From the NCBI GenBank assembly GCA_020350905.1, contig CP070843.1, forward strand, positions 2,348,680-2,359,368: 10,689 bases of DNA. The letters run 5' to 3'. The position numbers and the translations under genes are program-made. The stretch's first letter is position 1; every line of letters begins with the position of its first letter. This DNA is from Deltaproteobacteria bacterium. Lineage in GTDB: Bacteria; Desulfobacterota; Syntrophobacteria; BM002. Under the pieces are notes generated by a model that saw only the letters and a program-made list of their open reading frames with translations, searched no databases and had not been told where the DNA came from. Positions 5,418-10,689 of the stretch are shown one piece after another.

Positions 5418-8400
5418 CTACTTTCCGAATATTTTCTCGAGTCCCTTGCCCAACCCCTTAAGCACATCTTCCGCGGCCTTCCCGGTGTCCTGGGTTCCCT
5501 TTTTTCCTGCTTCGGTGATTCCTTTGGCGGGGAGGACGCGGATCTTGGGGTTTTCCAAAGGCCCTTTGAGTTGCAGATAGACGTTTGTTAGTTTTCCGGC
5601 AGCTTTCCCGAGGACCGGCACCAAGCCAAGCACTTTGTCCAGGGTGCCCAGAAATTCGAGGTGGGCATTCATGTCCAGCCGTTGCTTCACAAAGTATATA
5701 GTGCCATCACCGTCCATATGTAATGCTGGACTCAACAACCGGAGCTTGTCGACGCCCATGGTTCCGTCTTGAAAGGTAGCTCGATAGGTCAAGGAGTCGA
5801 AAGGAATGCCTTCATTAGCCATGTCGTCAAGCTTCTTTCCGGAAAAAATCTGTTGAACGTTGACGAAGGTGAGTATTTTGAAGAGGGTATTGCCAACGGG
5901 GCCGACATCGGGTATGCGTCCAGGGCCAGCCTCTGCCTCAAGATTCCCGCGCAGACTGGCAAGCAGATCATTTTTGCTTCCGGTACTCCCCTGCACCCGG
6001 CCGGTCATTGTGAGGGGAGCGTGCACAGAAATCTTATCAGTATCGAGAAGTGAGGCAATTGATTCCCACCCAACAGTCTTAATATCAGATTCAAGGGTAA
6101 ATGGGATTCGCTCCAGGTTCCTCAGGTCGGCGGAACCTTTAGTTTGGATGCGGCCACCTCCAATGAGGACATCAAACTCGTGGCTCTTAAGCACCCCACG
6201 CTCGTAGCTGGCTTTGAGGGTAAGATCTTGGAATTTCTGCCCCCGGTACTGTCCACGGGCCGCCTCGGCCCGCAGCTGCGCAGTGAGTTTGCGAAGGAGA
6301 GGGGGAAGTTCCGATTTACTAGCCTTCTTTTTTGCCGGCTCTTCGGTCTTTGCCGACTCTCCAGTTTTCGGCGTGCCTGTTTTTTCCGCTGGGGGCTTTG
6401 AGCTGGGCTTCGACGCGGTTCCCGTGCTTTCGGCGGGAACAAGCAGACGGTCTACATTCAAATGAGGCGATTTTGCCTGGAGCCGTGCCATGGGCTCACG
6501 AAAGTTAGTGACTTGTCCTGACAGGCTCAACTGCTGATCATTCGCCCTTAGGGCCATTTCTTCTAGTTTTACCGTGTTCCCTGCGAGCTCGATATCTCCA
6601 TCACCTTCTGTAATGGTGAGGTTGTGAGCTGCCAGCCTGAAACCAATACCGCGGGTCTTCACTGTACCACTGAACTTACTCTTGCCGGGATCGGCATGGG
6701 GGTAGTGGACATCGATGTTCATGTCCAAAGTACCAGCCAATTCAAGGTCTTTGAGCGGAGGAAACAGCCCACTAAGCTTCTTGAGATCCAGCCGCTCTGT
6801 CCGGGCCTTGGCGTCAACGACCAATCGGTCCGTTCCTCCTCCCGAGAGCTTGCCCTCGAGTTGGATTGGCGATTGATTAAGCCGCGCCGAGAGATCCTCT
6901 ACGGTGATTTCCAGGGTCTTCTTGCGCCTCACTGTCACCCGCCCCTGGAGGTCATCGAGACGCACGCCTGCCGGGTGGCTTACACCTCTTACCCCTTTCA
7001 GTACCAGAGAACCGCTGGCATACCACTGGCGTGGCTTGGCATGATCATAGTCTGCGCGCAGGTCAATCTCCCCACTCCCTGAAAGACTTTTGAGACCATA
7101 CTGCCTGAGGAGTTTTTCCACGTCAGCATCCGTGGTCCCCTCTAACCGCATGGGCCCCTTGGCCGCAGCAGACACCTTGACCTTGCCCGCAAGGTTGGTG
7201 GCACGTGCCTCCAACATGGGCAGGGTCAGGGGCCCCATTCTGGCCTGGACCTTGGTGGCGGTAAGCACTCCCTTTTCCAACTGGAGGCTGCCTCTAATAT
7301 CTTCTAGCTTTGGCAATTCCGCTGACAGTCCCGCCGACATATCGGACAGTCTTATGGAACCTTCCGCATTGGACACAAGGGTTTTCCACTTCTCTGGCAG
7401 CTGTGCGAGTGGTAGTTCAGGGAGGGCTACCTTATCGACAACGACTTTCCCTCCTCCTGCCAGTGATTGCCGAATGACCTTCGCCTCCTCACCCAGTTTT
7501 CTCCAGGGAACCAATGGCATCAACTCGATCAAAGGCAATTCCGAGGAAAGCACTCCATCCTTAATAATTGGCTCGTTTCGCCAATCGTGCAGAAGGGCTT
7601 CAGCACTCAGTGAAATATTGCCGAGGGCTACGTTCAACTTCTCTACTTTTATCTGCGTTGGTTCAAGCGTTATCTGGTAGGTGATCTTGGTTTCAACCCC
7701 CGGAAGAGCTTTTTCCCACAACGAGGGATCCTTGTAGGTGACATCGGTTAGATCAAGTTGTCCCTCGGCGCTGAGATTCTTGCCGAAATCGCCTGTGTAG
7801 TTCACATCCAGGGAAATGCTGCCACCCAGCCGCTGTGCCAGCGATTTGTTTTTGAGATAGGGTTTAAGGGTGTTCACATTGAGATCTGCTAAGGTCACTT
7901 TCAGGTTCAGTTCTGGATTTTCAACGGCGAGAGTTTCGGTGAGCCCGGTAAAGGTTCCCTGGCCTTTTACGGACCCTAAACCGGGTTTGGCCTCATCCCG
8001 GAGAGCAAACTGGAAACCAATCACCTTGCCGGGAGCGAGGTTGGTAGCTTCGATGAATACGTCAGCAAAGTTGTAAACAGTTTTTTGACCGGGCAGGGTC
8101 AAAGAGTCGCTCAGTCGAATCCGACCCTCATCAATGTTGAGCTCTTCGATGAGTATTTCCACTGGGAGCCGCGAACTGCGCGAGCTCGGATCACCATCAG
8201 GGGTGGAAGCATCTTCGGTTGTAGGTTGTTCGGACCCCGCGCTGCCCCTCTTGGTTGCTGCCTTTTTACCCTCGGTGGGGGAGGGAGCAAGGGTCAGCTC
8301 TACCACCGGCTTATCCAACAGCAACGCATCCACTACGACTTTCTTGGAGAGCAGGGGAAGAAGCGACACCTTGGCATAGATGCGAGACAGGTCCACGTCC

Positions 8401-8645
8401 CCGGGAAAGACAGTGGCTCCTTTGGAGGTAAATCCTTCGGCCTGCAGCCAGACACCATTGCTGATACCCCAGGAGAGCTGGCCGAGGGTAACCTTTCCCC
8501 CCATGGCCTTCTCGAGCTCAGAGGTTATGAGCCCGTTGTAGCGATTCAGGTCGAAAAACTGGGGAATGATGAGAACGGCAGCGATCGCCACCACCATGAG
8601 AACAGCGAGGACGATGCCAACCTTTTTTCCTCTGGTTGATGTCAC
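5418..8645 (-). CDS. AsmA-family inner-membrane-anchored periplasmic protein
   Basis: A protein of about 1,075 residues. After a short basic N-terminus (TSTRGKK) comes one membrane segment at about residues 9-29 (VGIVLAVLMVVAIAAVLI) and then FFDLNRYNGLITSELEKAMGG, the usual opening of AsmA proteins. The rest is a long beta-rich periplasmic region. Two low-complexity Ser/Pro/Lys/Glu linkers (about 122-160 and 742-778) divide it. The C-terminal block (about 915-1045) has the AsmA C-terminal signature, including FKILTFVNVQQIFSGK, a dG.l.v..l.l.sPal...G.G strand pattern and a VPVLGK turn; it ends in a Lys/Gly-rich amphipathic helix. AsmA/TamB-type proteins form hydrophobic grooves that bridge the periplasm and are linked to phospholipid transport and outer-membrane homeostasis. 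The frame extends to a GTG at 8669 without a ribosome site; the GTG at 8645 is preceded by AGGGA at 7 nt and is preferred. The gene stands alone. Confidence 0.85.
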   Translation of the reverse strand: MTSTRGKKVGIVLAVLMVVAIAAVLIIPQFFDLNRYNGLITSELEKAMGGKVTLGQLSWGISNGVWLQAEGFTSKGATVFPGDVDLSRIYAKVSLLPLLSKKVVVDALLLDKPVVELTLAPSPTEGKKAATKRGSAGSEQPTTEDASTPDGDPSSRSSRLPVEILIEELNIDEGRIRLSDSLTLPGQKTVYNFADVFIEATNLAPGKVIGFQFALRDEAKPGLGSVKGQGTFTGLTETLAVENPELNLKVTLADLNVNTLKPYLKNKSLAQRLGGSISLDVNYTGDFGKNLSAEGQLDLTDVTYKDPSLWEKALPGVETKITYQITLEPTQIKVEKLNVALGNISLSAEALLHDWRNEPIIKDGVLSSELPLIELMPLVPWRKLGEEAKVIRQSLAGGGKVVVDKVALPELPLAQLPEKWKTLVSNAEGSIRLSDMSAGLSAELPKLEDIRGSLQLEKGVLTATKVQARMGPLTLPMLEARATNLAGKVKVSAAAKGPMRLEGTTDADVEKLLRQYGLKSLSGSGEIDLRADYDHAKPRQWYASGSLVLKGVRGVSHPAGVRLDDLQGRVTVRRKKTLEITVEDLSARLNQSPIQLEGKLSGGGTDRLVVDAKARTERLDLKKLSGLFPPLKDLELAGTLDMNIDVHYPHADPGKSKFSGTVKTRGIGFRLAAHNLTITEGDGDIELAGNTVKLEEMALRANDQQLSLSGQVTNFREPMARLQAKSPHLNVDRLLVPAESTGTASKPSSKPPAEKTGTPKTGESAKTEEPAKKKASKSELPPLLRKLTAQLRAEAARGQYRGQKFQDLTLKASYERGVLKSHEFDVLIGGGRIQTKGSADLRNLERIPFTLESDIKTVGWESIASLLDTDKISVHAPLTMTGRVQGSTGSKNDLLASLRGNLEAEAGPGRIPDVGPVGNTLFKILTFVNVQQIFSGKKLDDMANEGIPFDSLTYRATFQDGTMGVDKLRLLSPALHMDGDGTIYFVKQRLDMNAHLEFLGTLDKVLGLVPVLGKAAGKLTNVYLQLKGPLENPKIRVLPAKGITEAGKKGTQDTGKAAEDVLKGLGKGLEKIFGK

Positions 8646-8697
8646 AAGATTATCCCTAGACTGAGCCACAAAGACACTTATAAAGGCAGTCCGACAA

Positions 8698-8773
8698 CGT
8701 CATTCTCTTCCGAAGAATCTCGAATGCGTAAGTACTTGGATCTATGAGATTCTTCGCTTCTCTCAGAATAACA
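8698..8773. repeat. Palindromic extragenic element E, perfect 11-bp arms
   Basis: CGAAGAATCTC at 8711-8721 is matched exactly by its complement at 8746-8756, with a 24-nt loop. Outward, the left flank CGTCATTCT and the right flank AGAATAACA continue the symmetry imperfectly. The arms resemble a word (TCATTCTGAGCGAAGCGAAGAATCTC in overlapping pieces) that I remember as a common intergenic repeat in many environmental bacterial genomes. It lies between the divergent AsmA and glycosidase genes and has no T-run, so it is not a standard terminator. Confidence 0.65.
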
Positions 8774-8913
8774 TACCCGCCGCTCGGAGGGTTGCCGGAC
8801 AGCCATTATATGACTACTATTGGAAAGTTAAGATGGAGAAACCGGATGTCAATGACTATGGTTTCAGCACGGATGGAGGTTTCAGTCTTCAGCGGCTATT
8901 TTTCTTTTTCCTA
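8774..8913. other. Non-coding stretch upstream of the glycosidase gene
   Basis: No convincing gene or promoter is seen. A GGTTTCAG word occurs twice (8860-8867 and 8878-8885), and GAAACC at 8838-8843 can pair with GGTTTC at 8860-8865. A 31-codon frame from the ATG at 8833 runs into the heptad array and is not credible. Confidence 0.35.
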
Positions 8914-8952
8914 ACACCTGAAACCTGACACCTGGTAACTGGATAACACCTG
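8914..8952 (+). repeat. Heptad array D (ACACCTG words) in the glycosidase leader
   Basis: The words are ACACCTG, AAACCTG, ACACCTG and GTAACTG in 7-nt phase, then a 4-nt insert and another ACACCTG. Unlike arrays A to C no inverted partner is seen nearby. It ends about 15 nt before the purine-rich ribosome site of the downstream gene, so it is probably part of that gene's leader. Confidence 0.7.
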
Positions 8953-8978
8953 GACCCCGAATAGCAGGGAGATGGAGC

Positions 8979-10689
8979 ATGGGCATCACAAGTGATACCG
9001 CCGAACATCGACGACTCGACGAATATCGCCAGCGCACGTCGAATTGGAAACAGTGGGGGCCGTACCTCAGCGAGCGCGCCTGGGGAACGGTCCGTGAAGA
9101 TTACAGTGATGACGGAGAAGCCTGGGAATTCTTTCCCCACGAGCATGCCCGCAGCAGAGTCTACCGCTGGAATGAGGATGGCCTGGCCGGAATCAGCGAC
9201 CGCAACCAGTATCTCTGCCTCGCCCTGGCCCTCTGGAACGGCCGTGATCGCATCCTCAAGGAGCGGTTGTTCGGTCTGACCAACTCAGAGGGAAACCACG
9301 GGGAAGATGTCAAAGAGTACTACTTCTATCTCGACAGTACCCCCACGCACAGCTATATGAAGATGCTTTACAAGTATCCCCAGGCCGAGTTTCCTTACGC
9401 AGACCTGCTCGCTGAAAACGGGCGGCGCGGATTCCACGATTTGGAATACGAACTTCTGGACACCGGGGTATTCAAAGCTGACCGCTATTTTGACGTGTTC
9501 GTCGAGTATGCCAAGGCGGACCAGGAAGACATTCTGACCAAGATCACTGTGGTAAACCGCGGGCCGGAACCTGCCGAATGCCATGTGCTGCCGACACTCT
9601 GGTTTCGAAACACCTGGAGCTGGGGCTACGAGACAGGTCCCATGGGTGACGTCGAGGGCAAACCCGAACTGCGGCAGATTGAGGGGGCCACAGGTGTGTC
9701 CACCGTAAAAGCCACACACCCCGCTGCCGGTTCCTATTACCTCTACGCCGAAGGACCGGACGAGCTGATATTTTCGGAAAATGAGACAAACACAAAGGAG
9801 CTCTACGGCCTTACTAATTCAACTCGCTATGTCAAAGACGCTTTTCACCGCTCTGTGATCAATGGTGAAAACACCGCGGTCAACCCCGAGCGTAGAGGTA
9901 CGAAAGTAGCAGCCTTATTCAAGGATACCATTGCGCCTAGGGAATCAGTCACCATGAGATTGCGTTTGGCTCATGTGGCCCAGGAGGCCCCGTTCAAAGA
10001 TTTCGAAAAAACCTTCAAAAAGAGATTGGCCGAGGCTGACGAGTTTTACCAGGCTGTGCAAAACCCCAGTCTCAGTGAAGATGAAAGACGGGTTCAGCGC
10101 CAGGCTCTCGCCGGTATGCTGTGGTCCAAACAACTATACTACTACGATGTTGAACAGTGGCTCAAAGGCGACCCTGAGGGTTCGCAACTTCCTTCCCCTC
10201 GAAACCACAACCGTAACCACGACTGGGAGCATCTGGTTAACTTTGATGTCATCTCAATGCCTGATAAGTGGGAGTACCCGTGGTATGCCACTTGGGATCT
10301 CGCCTTTCACTGTATTCCTTTGGTTCTGGTGGATCCCGATTTCGCCAAAAGGCAAATGGAGCTCATCACCCGCGAGTGGTACATGCACCCCAATGGACAG
10401 GTGCCGGCGTACGAGTGGGGTTTTGACGATGTCAACCCACCGGTACCTGCCTGGGCCGCCTGGAGGATCTATAAGATCGACGCCAAACACCAGGGGCGTC
10501 CGGACCGCGACTTCCTCGAGGGAGTCTTTCACAAGTTTCTCCTGAACTTCACCTGGTGGGTAAACCGCAAAGACGAAGACGGCCGAAATGTGTTTCAGGG
10601 AGGCTTTCTAGGTATGGACAACGTCTCTGTGTTTGACCGCAGTCAGGGCTTGCCAACCGGCGGCCACATAGATCAGGCCGACGGCACAG
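8979..10689 (+). CDS. GH63-related (MGH1-like) glucosidase, N-terminal 570 residues; 3' end outside window
   Basis: The frame stays open to the right edge. The start ATG at 8979 has GGGAG about 7 nt upstream. No signal peptide is present, so the enzyme is probably cytoplasmic. The N-terminal half is very typical of bacterial proteins annotated as glucosidase in the GH63/mannosylglycerate-hydrolase-like group: WGPYLSERAWGTVREDYS (26-43), HEHARSRVYRWNEDG (54-68), LKERLFGLTNSEGNHGEDVK (93-112), YFYLDSTPTHSYMK and YKYPQAEFPY. This part is the beta-sandwich N domain. From about 370 the (alpha/alpha)6 catalytic barrel follows; Asp440 in WYATWDLAFH is the candidate general acid, by analogy with the WD motif of GH63 enzymes. 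The cut comes at GGHIDQADGT; the usual family length is near 880 residues, so about a third, including the likely catalytic base, is missing. The expected substrate is an alpha-glucoside such as an oligosaccharide or a glucosylglycerate-type compound, not determinable here. Confidence 0.88.
   Translation, partial: MGITSDTAEHRRLDEYRQRTSNWKQWGPYLSERAWGTVREDYSDDGEAWEFFPHEHARSRVYRWNEDGLAGISDRNQYLCLALALWNGRDRILKERLFGLTNSEGNHGEDVKEYYFYLDSTPTHSYMKMLYKYPQAEFPYADLLAENGRRGFHDLEYELLDTGVFKADRYFDVFVEYAKADQEDILTKITVVNRGPEPAECHVLPTLWFRNTWSWGYETGPMGDVEGKPELRQIEGATGVSTVKATHPAAGSYYLYAEGPDELIFSENETNTKELYGLTNSTRYVKDAFHRSVINGENTAVNPERRGTKVAALFKDTIAPRESVTMRLRLAHVAQEAPFKDFEKTFKKRLAEADEFYQAVQNPSLSEDERRVQRQALAGMLWSKQLYYYDVEQWLKGDPEGSQLPSPRNHNRNHDWEHLVNFDVISMPDKWEYPWYATWDLAFHCIPLVLVDPDFAKRQMELITREWYMHPNGQVPAYEWGFDDVNPPVPAWAAWRIYKIDAKHQGRPDRDFLEGVFHKFLLNFTWWVNRKDEDGRNVFQGGFLGMDNVSVFDRSQGLPTGGHIDQADGT

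Noticed and set aside
7090..7680. 196-codon plus-strand frame
   Set aside because: Shadow of the AsmA-family gene; low-complexity Ser/Pro-rich translation and no ribosome site.
8833..8928. 31-codon plus-strand frame starting MEKPDVNDYG
   Set aside because: Weak ribosome site, and its end is formed by the heptad array; composition does not look coding.
9285..9719. 144-codon minus-strand frame
   Set aside because: Antisense shadow of the glycosidase N domain.
9973..10545. 190-codon plus-strand frame
   Set aside because: It overlaps the glycosidase gene in another frame; the glycosidase frame carries family motifs throughout.

Overview
The window looks like chromosomal DNA of a Gram-negative bacterium of medium GC content. 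The evidence is an Omp85-type outer-membrane barrel, a large AsmA-like envelope protein, a Tat-exported oxidoreductase and an Sec-type secreted protein. My best guess is a member of the Desulfobacterota (former Deltaproteobacteria) or a similar lineage, resting on the gene mix and the style of intergenic repeats; no marker gene is present to prove it.

Layout from left to right. (1) The C-terminal part of a sulfotransferase runs off the left edge (+). (2) A two-gene minus-strand unit encodes a secreted protein of unknown function followed by a Tat-exported aldo/keto reductase that carries iron-sulfur-type cysteines. (3) A spacer of about 400 bases follows, then a small plus-strand protein with two CxxC pairs. 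(4) A minus-strand block encodes a Phd/YefM-type antitoxin, a PIN-domain toxin and a POTRA-less Omp85 barrel protein. (5) A minus-strand gene of about 1,075 codons encodes an AsmA-family protein. (6) A divergent plus-strand GH63/MGH1-like glycoside hydrolase runs off the right edge. The envelope genes (Omp85 barrel, AsmA) lie close together, but nothing shows that they act jointly.

The most unusual signal is between the genes. Three spacers hold short degenerate tandem arrays whose words differ from spacer to spacer but whose unit is almost always exactly 7 nt: GGNNCAR words and NNNNCAA words nested as A-B-B'-A' at 2925-3157; TTNNNGA words as an inverted pair at 5302-5408; and ACACCTG-like words at 8914-8952, just upstream of the glycosidase start. 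Several arrays begin within 2 to 9 nt of a stop codon. A different kind of palindromic element, with perfect 11-bp arms, lies at 8698-8773. No CRISPR array, transposase, tRNA or rRNA was seen.
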